Assembly: GCA_003232915.1 (NCBI GenBank) | Contig: QIKE01000042.1 | Span: forward strand, 1-32,761 | DNA: 32,761 bases | Direction of reading: 5' to 3' | Source: Bacteroidota bacterium | GTDB lineage: Bacteria > Bacteroidota > Bacteroidia > Bacteroidales > F082 | Shown: piece by piece, positions 17,846 through 28,774 of the stretch | Position numbering within the stretch: the first letter of the stretch is position 1 | Layout: every line of letters begins with the position of its first letter | Notes under the pieces: generated by a model | Database searches by the model: none | Seen by the model: only the letters and a program-made list of their open reading frames with translations | What the model was told of the DNA's origin: nothing | Program-made: the position numbers and the translations under genes

Positions 17846-19684
17846 ATGAGAAGATATTTTATTGCTGTATTAATAATTGCCGGCTTAATGCCTGCCGTTT
17901 CACAAGGCGAGATTACCGACTCTGTGAAAAATGATACCGATGCACTACCACTTGCCATCGACAGTGCTGGATTTAAGCCCGACAGCATTGCACTACTCAA
18001 AGACACATCTACCATAGATATCACATCTATTAGCGGTTTGGAAGACAGTCTGAATCCTGACCTTGATTCAAGTTTTTGGGCACTACAAAACACCCTTCCG
18101 CAAACCGTCAACTTCAATGGCAACCTTTTGGTTAAAGACTCGAAAGCTATGCAAACACTTGATAGCTTGACAAGAGTGAAATTTTACAACAATAACTTTT
18201 TCCATTTCGATAGCATTTTGCCAAATAACAAGCATTTTGTTTCTGGCAAAATTCCCGATTATCCCGATTCGGTTTATCAAAAACGGATAGCCAAACTCAA
18301 CGCTCAAACCCCCATCGAATTGGTTTACAACAAACAGGTAAAAGCTTTTATTAATCTTTATGCTAACAAAAGGCGAAAGCTAACCGAAAAGGTAATGGGA
18401 CTTTCGGAACTATATTTTCCAATGATTGAAGAGCAATTGGACAAATACGATATTCCACTGGAGATAAAATATCTTCCTATTGTCGAATCGGCGCTCAATC
18501 CGGCAGCAGGTTCCAACAAAGGGGCCAAAGGCTTGTGGCAATTTATGTACGGTACTGGAAAAGTTTACGGATTAAAAGTAACTTCGCTTGTCGACGATCG
18601 TTACGATCCTTACAAGTCCACCGTTGCCGCTTGTCAGCATCTAAGAGATCTTTATGATATTTATGGCGATTGGTCGCTGGTTTTAGCAGCCTATAATTCT
18701 GGAGCCGGCAACGTAAACCGTGCAATCAGGCGGGCAGGCGGTACAAAAAATTATTGGGCTATTTGGCCTTTTTTATCTCGTGAAACCCGCGGCTATGTTC
18801 CCGCTTTTATTGCAGTAAATTATATTATGAATTATCCGGCCGAGCACAATCTTTACCCTATGCACCCTGGATTGTTCTTCTACAATATCGACACCGTTAC
18901 GGTAAACGATGCATTATCGTTCGACCAAATGAACGAAATGCTCGGTATTCCCAAAGACGAACTACGTTTTTTGAATCCGCAATACAAAAAAGGAATTATC
19001 CCTGCCGTCGATGGCAAAAAATATATACTAAGACTTCCGAAGCAATATATTGCTGATTTTATCAACAACGAAAAAGCTCTGTATGCATACAAAACCAAAA
19101 AAGGTATTGAAAGGGACAAAATTCTGGCCGAGATAAAAAAAGCCAAAAGTCGTAACATACACATTGTCCGTTCTGGCGAAAGTCTGGGATTGATAGCAAG
19201 ACATTTCCATGTATATGTAAGCCAGATCAAGCGTTGGAACCGTTTGCGAAGTTCACGAATTTATATTGGGCAAAAACTAATAGTTTACAGTTTGGGTAGT
19301 AATCGCTATTATGCAAAAAAATCGCTACCACTTTCGCGTTCACGTACAAAAAGCCTGCACACTATACGTGCAGGCGAAAATCTCGGACTTTTAGCCAAAC
19401 GCTACAAATGTAGTGTAACCGATTTGAAAGAATGGAACAACCTGCGAAGCTCGCTTATACATCCCGGACAAAAGCTATATGTTTACGAACCAAAAAAAAA
19501 TTCGAAAAATACAATTAAAAAAGGAAAATATGTTTATCACATTATAAAAAAAGGAGATACGCTTTGGGATATTGCCAAAGAGTATGATGGCGTTACAGTG
19601 GAACAAATAAAAAGGCTAAACCATATTAGAAACTCACATCACCTGAAGCCGGGACAAAGAATAAAAATTGCTTCATTGAGTTAA
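17846..19684 (+). CDS. Membrane-bound lytic murein transglycosylase D-like, SLT domain plus three LysM repeats
   Basis: SLT region [43 protein letters not shown]...[16 protein letters not shown]. LysM repeats [16 protein letters not shown]..., [16 protein letters not shown]..., [18 protein letters not shown]... Confidence 0.95.
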   Translation: MRRYFIAVLIIAGLMPAVSQGEITDSVKNDTDALPLAIDSAGFKPDSIALLKDTSTIDITSISGLEDSLNPDLDSSFWALQNTLPQTVNFNGNLLVKDSKAMQTLDSLTRVKFYNNNFFHFDSILPNNKHFVSGKIPDYPDSVYQKRIAKLNAQTPIELVYNKQVKAFINLYANKRRKLTEKVMGLSELYFPMIEEQLDKYDIPLEIKYLPIVESALNPAAGSNKGAKGLWQFMYGTGKVYGLKVTSLVDDRYDPYKSTVAACQHLRDLYDIYGDWSLVLAAYNSGAGNVNRAIRRAGGTKNYWAIWPFLSRETRGYVPAFIAVNYIMNYPAEHNLYPMHPGLFFYNIDTVTVNDALSFDQMNEMLGIPKDELRFLNPQYKKGIIPAVDGKKYILRLPKQYIADFINNEKALYAYKTKKGIERDKILAEIKKAKSRNIHIVRSGESLGLIARHFHVYVSQIKRWNRLRSSRIYIGQKLIVYSLGSNRYYAKKSLPLSRSRTKSLHTIRAGENLGLLAKRYKCSVTDLKEWNNLRSSLIHPGQKLYVYEPKKNSKNTIKKGKYVYHIIKKGDTLWDIAKEYDGVTVEQIKRLNHIRNSHHLKPGQRIKIASLS

Positions 19685-19816
19685 GAAGCTAAGTGTTAAA
19701 CGTTTTTACTCCTTCCCGATTCGTTAAGTCTATTAAAATATTAATCGACCATTAACAAACTTTACGGCTTTTGTTAGATAATATTTGTTACTTTGTAGCG
19801 TTATTTTAAAAATATT

Positions 19817-20827
19817 ATGCTTATGAAACGCTATATTTTAATGCCTATATTACTCGTTATTTTTAGTGAATTTTTATTGAGTTCGTGTAGCGAAAGGCCG
19901 GAAGATAATACCAAACCACACTCCATTGGCAACACTTCCGAAATAATGGTGGTGGTTCAAAACGAAAGCCAATGGGAAAACCAAATCGGTAAAGCCATAC
20001 GTAACTATTTTGGTGCCTACCAATACGGCTTGCCACAAGCCGAACCTATTTATAAACTGTCGCATGTAAAAGCTAGCAGTTTTAACAATTTGTTTCAAAA
20101 GTATAGGAATATCCTTATTATTGATATCGACAAAAATGCAAAAATCTCAAAAGTGATAAAAAGTAGAGATTACTGGGCTCATCCTCAGCGTATTTTCAAA
20201 ATTATCAGTCCTTCCACAGCCGATTTTGTAAAAATATTTAACAAAAACGCTCCTATGATGATGCAAAAATTCAATGAAACTGAGCGTGCCCGTATTCTAT
20301 CTATTTTAAGACCCGAGAACGACTTGAAGATAATAGAGAAAGTAATAAAACAATTCGGCCTTAAAATGGTGGTACCACAAGGATTTTACGTAGCCAAAAT
20401 TCAACCTGGTTTTATGTGGATAAGAAAACAGGCTATTTCATACAATCAAGGACTTATGTTTTTTTCGGTGCCTTATAAAGATACCTTACAGTTTTCACTG
20501 AATAGCATTATGGCACGCACCGACGAATATCTGAAAAAATATATACCGGGTCCTACGGAAGGTTCATATATGACTACCGACCACAAGTTTGTGTTGCCCA
20601 AAGCCGATGTAGTTATAGATTTCCCTCTTGGCTACACCGTTGAAATCAGAGGCCTGTGGCGTGTTGAACACGATTTTATGGGAGGCCCGTTTGTGAGCTA
20701 TACTTTTGTTGACAAACGGAAAAACGAAATCGTTACCATTTTCGGTTATGTTTATCAACCGAGCAAAAACAAGCGCGACCTTTTGCTGCAAGTCGAGTCG
20801 CTCATTTATTCGGCTAAATTTCAATGA
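19817..20827 (+). CDS. DUF4837 family lipoprotein
   Basis: Lipobox LLSSC; NTSEIMVVVQNESQWENQIGKAIRNYFGAYQYGLPQAEPIYKLSHV...YWAHPQRIFKI matches my memory of DUF4837. Confidence 0.8.
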   Translation: MLMKRYILMPILLVIFSEFLLSSCSERPEDNTKPHSIGNTSEIMVVVQNESQWENQIGKAIRNYFGAYQYGLPQAEPIYKLSHVKASSFNNLFQKYRNILIIDIDKNAKISKVIKSRDYWAHPQRIFKIISPSTADFVKIFNKNAPMMMQKFNETERARILSILRPENDLKIIEKVIKQFGLKMVVPQGFYVAKIQPGFMWIRKQAISYNQGLMFFSVPYKDTLQFSLNSIMARTDEYLKKYIPGPTEGSYMTTDHKFVLPKADVVIDFPLGYTVEIRGLWRVEHDFMGGPFVSYTFVDKRKNEIVTIFGYVYQPSKNKRDLLLQVESLIYSAKFQ

Positions 20828-20850
20828 AACCGTATTGATAAATATTTTTG

Positions 20851-21786
20851 ATGATGTCCCGAAATATTCATTTCATTTTTCCGTATGACGATATTATATC
20901 TAAACGGAAAACTCAACTTTGCATTAGGATAAAACGTTTTATAGCAATTCTTTCTCTCTGCATGTTTTTTTATGGGCTACCTCTTACAGCTCAAAGCCTT
21001 TATCCCGCCGGCCAAAGCAACAACGAAACAGTTTTTTACACAATGAACAAACAAGTAAATCAGTTTGTTCACCGTTTCAATATGGAAGAAGATCAATACG
21101 GAAAAATGTTAGACAGAAAAGATAAACGTTACCACAACAACAACTTACGCAAAAAGTTTCTCCCTTTCTTGTTCGACATACACAACCCGCGAACTTCTGG
21201 AAAATTGAAAAACTATTTTATCGACGACGTTACCAATGCCAAACATCCCGTTTATCTTAATTTTCTTGATAAAAATTGGTATGCTGAAGTATCGACTACT
21301 TTTTTAGACGAAAACGGAAAACCAGTAAATCTGATTCTTTTTCTTACTCTCGAACAGGCGGGACAAGGTTCAAAATGGATTATCAGTAATGTTTACGACA
21401 CCGATTTAAAACATCTTTTTCCAGTTGAATCGACAAAAAAACAGGCCAAATATTTTTTGCATCCCCAAAGTCACGAAATTGATTTTATGAATCTGCACAA
21501 AGCCTTGAATAACCCTGATGATATCGAATATTACGCTTCTACCGGTTTTCGTCCCGATTATCTCAGTTTGTTTTTTTACCTGATGAAAAAACGAAAACTA
21601 AGCTTCAAACAAATCAATGAGGTGAAATTTCATTTTTTTCAGATAAAAAACTGGTATTTCGAACTGAAATATTTCAACCGCAACGAAAACAATTCGGGTT
21701 GGTTAATTTCGAATCTGAAATACCTTAGCGACGACGAAAAAGCAAATCTTATCAAATTTTACCGCTCATGTACAACCGACCTATAA
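20851..21786 (+). CDS. Uncharacterised exported protein
   Basis: 311-312 aa ORF between the DUF4837 and LRR genes. Hydrophobic segment FIAILSLCMFFYGLPLTAQS. No family recognised. ATG at 20851 or 20854 chosen over TTG at 20848. Confidence 0.8.
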   Translation: MMSRNIHFIFPYDDIISKRKTQLCIRIKRFIAILSLCMFFYGLPLTAQSLYPAGQSNNETVFYTMNKQVNQFVHRFNMEEDQYGKMLDRKDKRYHNNNLRKKFLPFLFDIHNPRTSGKLKNYFIDDVTNAKHPVYLNFLDKNWYAEVSTTFLDENGKPVNLILFLTLEQAGQGSKWIISNVYDTDLKHLFPVESTKKQAKYFLHPQSHEIDFMNLHKALNNPDDIEYYASTGFRPDYLSLFFYLMKKRKLSFKQINEVKFHFFQIKNWYFELKYFNRNENNSGWLISNLKYLSDDEKANLIKFYRSCTTDL

Positions 21787-24428
21787 TCTTGCTAATGCTT
21801 TTTTTTGTTGTCCGAAGTATTTTTGCCCAAGGTATTCAACCTACAGTGTCGGCAAACGACTTGGAGATGTATGAAAAACAAAGTAAAAATCTGGTGAGTT
21901 ATCTTGAAGATACGTTTAATTTTTTGGGCAATCCCAACGAACCTATTTCCGCAAAAGAAATTATTATCAACGAAAGCTATAACAAAGTTTTCGAAAACGA
22001 CAAAGTACAAATTGAAGACGACCTCGACGAAAACCGCCGAGTACCGCTTTATAAAAATGTGCAGGCTTATATGAAAGACATCATGTTTTTTTATAAAAAA
22101 GTATCGTTTACTTTCGACATTACCAGTGTAGAACAATTGGTGAATCAAGCTGGGCAAATTTATTATAAAGTGAGTTTTAACCGTCGCTTGCAAGGAGTTA
22201 CAGTGAATAACGACACCGTAGATAACCTTCGCATTCGATATATGGAAGTGAACCTCAACGCCACCGCTGACGATTTGAAAATAGCAAGTATTTATACTAC
22301 CAAACCCAACCAAAACGAAAGATTGAGACAGTGGTGGAACGGAATGAGTATTGCTTGGAAAAACTATTTCGGTAAGTCCATAATCGTTTACGACACGTTG
22401 CCTTTCAATATGATACGGATGTTTACCGATAGCACAATTGTAACTCCAGTTTGGAATTCCGTTATAATTACCGATACCATACTGCTTGCCAAGCCCGATA
22501 CTTTGCATACTCAACCCCACCCACTCGCCGCAGACAGCCTTAACGACAGGCAAATTTCTTTAAGAAGTAATGCCGTTTTCGAAAAATTTCCTGACACCCT
22601 CAAAGCTAATGCCACCATTTTGTTTAAGATTTTAAGACATCTTATAAAAATTTCTTCTATCGACATTTCTAACAATTTGATGATAAAAAACCTGCAACCT
22701 TTGAGACAACTCAGCAAATTGCAAACGCTTAATATTTCACATACCCTTATCAACAACATTGCGCCGCTACACAGCTTAAGTAAATTAGAAAAACTTAATC
22801 TTTCGGCTTCGGCAGTTAGCGATTTAAATCCGTTAAAATATATATGGAAATTGCACGAAATCGACTTTTCGCATACCGAAATTAAGGATATTGCCGTTCT
22901 TGCAGGTTTGAAACAGATAGAAATCCTAAAAATGGATAGCAACGAAATACCGGAGATTGTTCCAGTAAACCATCACAAAAATCTGCGATTGTTGCAAGCT
23001 GCCAATTGTCATATTACCTCCATCGACAGCATTAGCGCGCTTCCATCGTTAACCCGTCTCGACCTTCATGGAAACCCCTTGCAACAAATTGATTCGTTGC
23101 GGAAACTTACTGCTATACAGCAGCTTAATCTTGATAGTACAGCGGTTTCAGATTTGAAACCACTTGCGGAACTGCACAATTTGAGTGTATTGCAAATCAA
23201 CAATACCGCTGTTGCCGATCTGTCGCCCATAGAAAATCTTGAAAAGCTAAAGGTGGTATATTGCGACAATAGCTTGGTAACACAAGCCGAAGCCGACCGG
23301 TTTATGACCGTAAACCCATCAATTCTTGTGGTTTACAATTCGGCAAAACTCGAAAAATGGTGGACAAAATTGTCTGCCCGATGGAAAACGGTTTTTAAAC
23401 AAAACATCTCAAAACCCAAAAAGCCAACAAAAGAAGAACTGCATAAACTCATTAATGTAACTTCTTTGAATTTATCACCATATCCTGAAATCAAAAATTT
23501 AAAACCCCTTAAAATACTTTACAGGCTCGACGAGCTAAATATTAGCGGCACGGCCGTTTCGGATATTGACGCTCTTGCTTCTTTAAGTCAGCTTAACATT
23601 TTGAAGATGAACTTTACAAAGGTTTCGAGCCTTTTCCCATTATCGAAACTACATAATTTGAAACGGTTAAGTTGTAATAATACCGGCGTTTCCGATTTGC
23701 TTCCCCTATCGGGAAATAAAAGGCTAAACACGGTATTTTGCGATGACGCAAAAGTGAAACCCCAAACCGTAGATGCCTTACTCGACAATCTGCCCGAATG
23801 CCTTGTGGTTTTTGAAACCGAAAATTTGCGCATTTGGTGGAATAATATAGATACTACCTGGCAAAAAGCTTTCAGAAAAATACTTGAGACAGAAGAACAA
23901 CCAACCACACAATCACTACATCGCCTTGCGGAAAAAACGATTTTGCAAATTAAAAACATGCCCAAAATTGATGATCTCGAAGCTCTGAGTGTGTTTTTCC
24001 GACTTCGTAAACTTTCACTGGAAAACGTTGGTGTTACTGATATTGCACCACTCGTTTCGCTACCAGAACTGTTAGAACTGAGCATTACAAATTGCTCCCT
24101 TGCCGACCTTACGGGAATTGAAAAATTAACACAACTGCAATCGCTTACGCTAAGTAACACGGCCATCAACGATATTTATTTGCTTGCCAACCTGAAACAA
24201 TTAAAGAAACTTGACATTTCGGGTACGCGAATAAAAAATTTGAAATACATACGCAATTTAACAGGCTTGGAAACTTTAATTATCAACAATACTAGGGTTA
24301 AAAGTTTGAAATTCATCATGCCTTTTCAAAATCTCAAACTCTTGAAATGCTACAACACATCACTTACGGCAAAAAGAGTGAAAGAATTTAAGCAAAAACA
24401 TCCACAAACAAAGGTTGTTTTTTATTAA
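21768..24428 (+). CDS. Secreted leucine-rich-repeat protein with three LRR modules
   Basis: Signal peptide MYNRPIILLMLFFVVRSIFAQG. LRRs of the LxxLxxLxIxxTxVSDIxPL type in three blocks, each preceded by a WW-x(n)-W-K/Q-x2-F motif. Overlaps the previous ORF by 19 nt. Confidence 0.9.
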   Translation: MYNRPIILLMLFFVVRSIFAQGIQPTVSANDLEMYEKQSKNLVSYLEDTFNFLGNPNEPISAKEIIINESYNKVFENDKVQIEDDLDENRRVPLYKNVQAYMKDIMFFYKKVSFTFDITSVEQLVNQAGQIYYKVSFNRRLQGVTVNNDTVDNLRIRYMEVNLNATADDLKIASIYTTKPNQNERLRQWWNGMSIAWKNYFGKSIIVYDTLPFNMIRMFTDSTIVTPVWNSVIITDTILLAKPDTLHTQPHPLAADSLNDRQISLRSNAVFEKFPDTLKANATILFKILRHLIKISSIDISNNLMIKNLQPLRQLSKLQTLNISHTLINNIAPLHSLSKLEKLNLSASAVSDLNPLKYIWKLHEIDFSHTEIKDIAVLAGLKQIEILKMDSNEIPEIVPVNHHKNLRLLQAANCHITSIDSISALPSLTRLDLHGNPLQQIDSLRKLTAIQQLNLDSTAVSDLKPLAELHNLSVLQINNTAVADLSPIENLEKLKVVYCDNSLVTQAEADRFMTVNPSILVVYNSAKLEKWWTKLSARWKTVFKQNISKPKKPTKEELHKLINVTSLNLSPYPEIKNLKPLKILYRLDELNISGTAVSDIDALASLSQLNILKMNFTKVSSLFPLSKLHNLKRLSCNNTGVSDLLPLSGNKRLNTVFCDDAKVKPQTVDALLDNLPECLVVFETENLRIWWNNIDTTWQKAFRKILETEEQPTTQSLHRLAEKTILQIKNMPKIDDLEALSVFFRLRKLSLENVGVTDIAPLVSLPELLELSITNCSLADLTGIEKLTQLQSLTLSNTAINDIYLLANLKQLKKLDISGTRIKNLKYIRNLTGLETLIINNTRVKSLKFIMPFQNLKLLKCYNTSLTAKRVKEFKQKHPQTKVVFY

Positions 24429-24474
24429 TGGAAAGATCAACTTTTAACGGATTTTGAAATGATTTTTATTAAGA

Positions 24475-24498
24475 CAAAAGCAACATTTGGTGCTTTTG
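24475..24498. terminator. Candidate bidirectional terminator between the convergent LRR gene and cysS
   Basis: CAAAAGCA-ACATTTGG-TGCTTTTG, 8-bp perfect stem in a convergent gap. Confidence 0.5.
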
Positions 24499-24532
24499 GT
24501 ATTCTTTACTTTCCAAACTCCAACAAAAGGAG

Positions 24533-26002
24533 TTATTTTGTAAAACTCCACTTAGGACCTTCTTTGGTGTCTTTTACAACAATGTGTATATTAGCGAGTT
24601 CATTGCGGATATGATCGGCAGTCTCAAAATCTTTTTTAATTTTTGCTTCCTTGCGAATGTTCAAAATGGTTTGCATCAGATTGACAACTATCTCGCTGTT
24701 GTCGGTCTGTTCTACATTTTGTAAACCGAGTATGTCGAACAAAAAAGTTTTCAAAAAATATTTCAAAAAATAGACATCCTCTTTTGTAAGTTTTTGTTGC
24801 CGGATATTTACTTGATTGATAATTTTGGAGAGTTCAAATAAATGTGCGATAGCAACGGGTGTGTTAAAATCGTCGTCAAGAGCTTCGTAACATTTTTGTT
24901 CAAAAACTTTTACATCAACAGTTGCGTTATCTGCAACAGGTAATTCGTTGAGTAAGTGGTAAGCATCGAACAAACGTGCCATTCCTTTTTCGGCAGCTTT
25001 TAAAGCATCGTTTGAAAAGTCGAGAGTACTCCGATAATGTGCTTGTAAAATAAAAAAGCGGATAGTCATCGGGTTGTAAGCTTGGGTGAGCAATGCATGA
25101 GTACCATTGAATACTTCGTAGAGAGTAATAAAATTGCACAGCGACTTACCCATTTTCTGCCCGTTGATGGTAATCATATTGTTGTGCATCCAATATTTCA
25201 CTGGGTCGTGGCTGCTGGCAGCATTGGCTTGAGCTATTTCCGATTCGTGGTGAGGGAAAAGTAAATCCATACCACCGCCATGAATATCAAAAGTATCGCC
25301 GAGGTATTTGCGTCCCATAGCCGAGCATTCCAAATGCCAACCCGGAAAGCCCTCACTCCAAGGCGAAGGCCAATGCATAATATGTTTGGGATCGGCTTTT
25401 TTCCAAAGGGCAAAATCAAAAGAACTTTTCTTTTCCACTTGTCCGGCCAACTCACGAGTGTTTTGTTTCAGCTCTTCAATACGTCGTCCGGAAAGCTTGC
25501 CGTAATTGTATTTTTTGTTGTACTTTACCACATCAAAATATAACGAGCCGTTTGACTGGTATGCATAGCCGTTTTTCACAATTTTTTTTATCAACTCTAT
25601 TTGCTCAATAATATGTCCCGAAGCAGTAGGCTCAATGCTCGGATGCAACACATTTAGGGCATCCATATTTTGATGATACCGATCGGTAAAATATTTCACA
25701 ACTTCCATAGGTTCTAATTGCTCAATGCGGGCTTTTTTTTGAATTTTGTCTTCCCCGTCGTCGGCATCGTTTTCCAGATGACCTACGTCGGTAATATTAC
25801 GTACATACCGCACTTTGTATCCGAGATGCTTCAAGTAGCGGAAAACAATATCGAAGCTGACGGCAGGACGGGCGTGCCCTAAATGGGCATCGCCGTAAAC
25901 CGTTGGCCCGCAAACATACATTCCCACATGTGGTGGCGCTATGGGTTCGAAAAGTTCTTTTTTCCGCATCAGCGTATTATAAATATGAAGTTGATGTTCC
26001 AT
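24533..26002 (-). CDS. cysS: Cysteine--tRNA ligase
   Basis: [30 protein letters not shown] (HIGH motif), [32 protein letters not shown] (KMSKS-like). ATG at 26002 preferred over the TTG-initiated ORF start at 26023. Confidence 0.97.
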   Translation of the reverse strand: MEHQLHIYNTLMRKKELFEPIAPPHVGMYVCGPTVYGDAHLGHARPAVSFDIVFRYLKHLGYKVRYVRNITDVGHLENDADDGEDKIQKKARIEQLEPMEVVKYFTDRYHQNMDALNVLHPSIEPTASGHIIEQIELIKKIVKNGYAYQSNGSLYFDVVKYNKKYNYGKLSGRRIEELKQNTRELAGQVEKKSSFDFALWKKADPKHIMHWPSPWSEGFPGWHLECSAMGRKYLGDTFDIHGGGMDLLFPHHESEIAQANAASSHDPVKYWMHNNMITINGQKMGKSLCNFITLYEVFNGTHALLTQAYNPMTIRFFILQAHYRSTLDFSNDALKAAEKGMARLFDAYHLLNELPVADNATVDVKVFEQKCYEALDDDFNTPVAIAHLFELSKIINQVNIRQQKLTKEDVYFLKYFLKTFLFDILGLQNVEQTDNSEIVVNLMQTILNIRKEAKIKKDFETADHIRNELANIHIVVKDTKEGPKWSFTK

Positions 26003-26315
26003 CGCAACAATATTTGGCTGCAAAATTACTAAAGCTATGGAAATAAAAATACTTAGCTATTCTATTGGTAAGATAATATTTTTCAATAATTTTTCAGGCA
26101 TCGTTTATAATCATGTGTTTATTTAAAACATAAGCTGTTACACAACTGAGATGTTTAATGCAAATGGTAAGAAAACAACGCTTGTTGCTAATAAACGAAT
26201 ATTTTTAATTCGAGTTATATTTCATTATTGGTCTGTTAAATTACAATTTTTGTTAATCCTAACAATATAAACACGATTTTTTCCTAAATTTGGGCTTCTT
26301 TTTTAAATTAAAAAA

Positions 26316-27089
26316 ATGGAATATAATATTTTAAAAACAGACTTATCTTTCGGAGTGCTAACAGTAACCATTAACCGGATAAAAGCGATGAATGCCTTGA
26401 ATACTCGTTTTTTCATAGAAATGGACAGCCTTGTTGGCGAAATCAAAGAAAATAAGGAAGTTAAAATAATGATTATCACAGGCGAAGACAAATCTTTTGT
26501 GGCAGGCGCCGACATTGCCGAAATGGTAAACAAAAATTGTGAAGAGGGTACTGCCTTTTCGCGTATGGGACAAAACACCTTCCGCAGTCTGGAGTTACTT
26601 AACATTCCTGTAATTGCCGCCGTAAACGGGTTTGCCCTCGGCGGCGGCATGGAACTGACGATGGCTTGCGATTTCCGCATAGCAAGTACAAAAGCCAAAT
26701 TCGGACAACCCGAGGTCGGTCTCGGACTAATACCAGGCTATGCGGGCACACAGCGCCTCTCGCGATTAACCGGTCTCGGTAATGCTCTTTACCTACTTAT
26801 GACAACAGATATTATTGATGCCAAAAGCGCCCTTCTTATCGGCCTTGTTCAAAAGGTTGTTGAACCTGAAATGCTGATGGAAGAGGCTCTGAAAATCGCC
26901 AAACAAATTGTTTCCAAAGGACCACAGGCCATAAAAAAAGTAAAACAGGTGGTTCGTAAAGGCTACGAAATGAGCCTTGAAGATGGTGCCGCCCTCGAAG
27001 CGGAACATTTCGGCTCGCTCTTTGGCGACAACAGCGAAGGGCGCGAAGGTATGAAAGCCTTTTTGGAAAAAAGAAAACCGGAATGGTAA
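26316..27089 (+). CDS. Enoyl-CoA hydratase/crotonase family protein
   Basis: 257 aa. EDKSFVAGADIAEM and NGFALGGGMELTMACDFRIAS...FGQPEVGLGLIPGYAGTQRLSRL. Confidence 0.93.
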   Translation: MEYNILKTDLSFGVLTVTINRIKAMNALNTRFFIEMDSLVGEIKENKEVKIMIITGEDKSFVAGADIAEMVNKNCEEGTAFSRMGQNTFRSLELLNIPVIAAVNGFALGGGMELTMACDFRIASTKAKFGQPEVGLGLIPGYAGTQRLSRLTGLGNALYLLMTTDIIDAKSALLIGLVQKVVEPEMLMEEALKIAKQIVSKGPQAIKKVKQVVRKGYEMSLEDGAALEAEHFGSLFGDNSEGREGMKAFLEKRKPEW

Positions 27090-27138
27090 ATATTATACAA
27101 AAAAAACATATTTGAAAATTAACTTTTAACAGAATCCA

Positions 27139-27370
27139 ATGGATATTAATAAAGAAAAATTTGAAATTATTCGTAAAATCATTAAAACTGATGATAAAAA
27201 ACTTATTTCAGCATTTCATTTTTCTATTTTGAAATATAAGACCGGTTTCTCCAATGTCATTGAAAGAATTTTATAATAGAATTGATGAAGGCGAAAAAGA
27301 TGTTGCCAATGGAAATGTAATATCAAAATCTGAAATAATAAAATTTTCTAATAAAATAAAAATAATATGA
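27139..27370 (+). pseudogene. Small antitoxin-like gene broken by a frameshift
   Basis: Frame 1 (27139-27276): MDINKEKFEIIRKIIKTDDKKLISAFHFSILKYKTGFSNVIERIL*. Offset frame (27254-27370): MSLKEFYNRIDEGEKDVANGNVISKSEIIKFSNKIKII*. Joined, they resemble Bacteroidetes small antitoxins ending in IDEGxxDxxNGxVIxxxEVxxxxxKxI. Confidence 0.5.
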
Positions 27371-28710
27371 CTTACGACGAAAGATTAAAAAATGTTTCGG
27401 TGCTTGGTTCAGCCGGTAAGATGGGAAGCGGCATTTTGTTGCTCACTGCCGTTGAAATGGCCGACCGTGCCTTGCTGCCCGAAAACAAAGGAAAAGTCTT
27501 TGTTCTGAACGCCATTGACGTATCGGACGAAGGACTGGCGGGTCTTATGAACTACCTTAGGGTTCAAGTTCGGAAAATTGCCGAGAAAAAAATGGTATGG
27601 CTTCGTAAAATGTATGCTTACCGTGAAGATCTTATTGAGAATTTCGATATCATTGACGAATACATCTTTGACGTGATGAACATTGTGCGGCCAACCGTCG
27701 CTATGGAAACCGCTTATAAATCGAATTTGGTGTTTGAAGCTGTAAACGAAAGTCGTGCACTGAAAGTAAAACTGCTTTCGCAAATCAAACAAAACAATAC
27801 TAATGATGTTTGGTTTTTTACCAATACTTCCTCGGTGCCTATCCATATTATTGATGAAGAAGCCGGTTTGGATGGCAAAGTTATTGGATTTCACTTTTAC
27901 AATCCTCCTGCCATTCAACGGCTTGTGGAACTTATCCGTACCCACAACACCAAAGACGAAGTAGTGGAATTTGCACACCAATATGCTAAAAATTTGAGAA
28001 AAATAATCGTTCCTTCCAATGATTTTGCAGGTTTTATTGGCAACGGACATTTTATGCGCGACGGACTACACGGCATAAAAGAGGCACAAATACTCGCCGA
28101 AGATAAAGATATGCCACTCTATAAGGCCATTTATATGATTAATAAAATCACTCAAGATTTTCTCATTCGGCCAATGGGAATTTTTCAATTGATGGATTAT
28201 GTGGGTATTGATGTAATGCAGTTTATTTTGAATGTAATGAACCCATTTGTGGAAAACGAAGACCTGCATAGCGACCTGTTAGACAAAATGTTGAAACAGG
28301 GTGCAAAAGGCGGACAGTTTTCAAACGGTGCACAAAGAAACGGTTTTCTTAAATACAAAGGCGGAAAACCATTGGCTATATGGGATATACATAAACAATA
28401 TTATGTTGATATTGACACCTTTAAAGGTGAATGTGATGAAATGCTCGGCGAGCTTCCCGTTTCGGCAGTAGCTTGGAAAAGCACCTTGCGAATGAAAAAT
28501 AAAGAAGAAGTATTTACCAAATTTTTCAGCGATCTTAAAGAATTGAGTACACTTGGTTCGGAAATAGCCGTGCGTTACGGAAAACGCTCCAAAACATTTG
28601 CCGAAAAACTCGTTTCCGATAAAGTGGCTAACAATCACGACGACGTAAATACTGTAATGCTTACCGGTTTTTATCATGCTTATGGCCCTGTAAACAACTA
28701 TTTTGATTAA
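27367..28710 (+). CDS. 3-hydroxyacyl-CoA dehydrogenase family protein
   Basis: 447 aa. N-terminal Rossmann VSVLGSAGKMGSGI; FFTNTSSVPIHIID...GFHFYNPPAIQRLVELI; DFAGFIGNGHFMRDGL. ATG overlaps the TGA of the upstream small ORF (ATGA). Confidence 0.85.
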   Translation: MTYDERLKNVSVLGSAGKMGSGILLLTAVEMADRALLPENKGKVFVLNAIDVSDEGLAGLMNYLRVQVRKIAEKKMVWLRKMYAYREDLIENFDIIDEYIFDVMNIVRPTVAMETAYKSNLVFEAVNESRALKVKLLSQIKQNNTNDVWFFTNTSSVPIHIIDEEAGLDGKVIGFHFYNPPAIQRLVELIRTHNTKDEVVEFAHQYAKNLRKIIVPSNDFAGFIGNGHFMRDGLHGIKEAQILAEDKDMPLYKAIYMINKITQDFLIRPMGIFQLMDYVGIDVMQFILNVMNPFVENEDLHSDLLDKMLKQGAKGGQFSNGAQRNGFLKYKGGKPLAIWDIHKQYYVDIDTFKGECDEMLGELPVSAVAWKSTLRMKNKEEVFTKFFSDLKELSTLGSEIAVRYGKRSKTFAEKLVSDKVANNHDDVNTVMLTGFYHAYGPVNNYFD

Positions 28711-28774
28711 AAAATTTAATGCTATAAAACATCCATGACGAATAAATTTGACACACAATTGAATATGATTATAG

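Noticed and set aside
21792-22553. 253-aa minus-strand ORF
   Set aside because: Entirely antisense to the well-supported LRR gene, with no recognisable domain. Shadow ORF.
23588-24169. 193-aa minus-strand ORF
   Set aside because: Antisense to the LRR gene; Ser/Leu-rich composition is that of a reverse-strand artefact.
27139-27370. Programmed ribosomal frameshift in the antitoxin-like gene
   Set aside because: No clear slippery heptamer plus downstream structure seen in the overlap (27254-27276), and decayed genes are common in this window.
27409-28050. 213-aa minus-strand ORF
   Set aside because: Antisense to the 3-hydroxyacyl-CoA dehydrogenase and without recognisable motifs.
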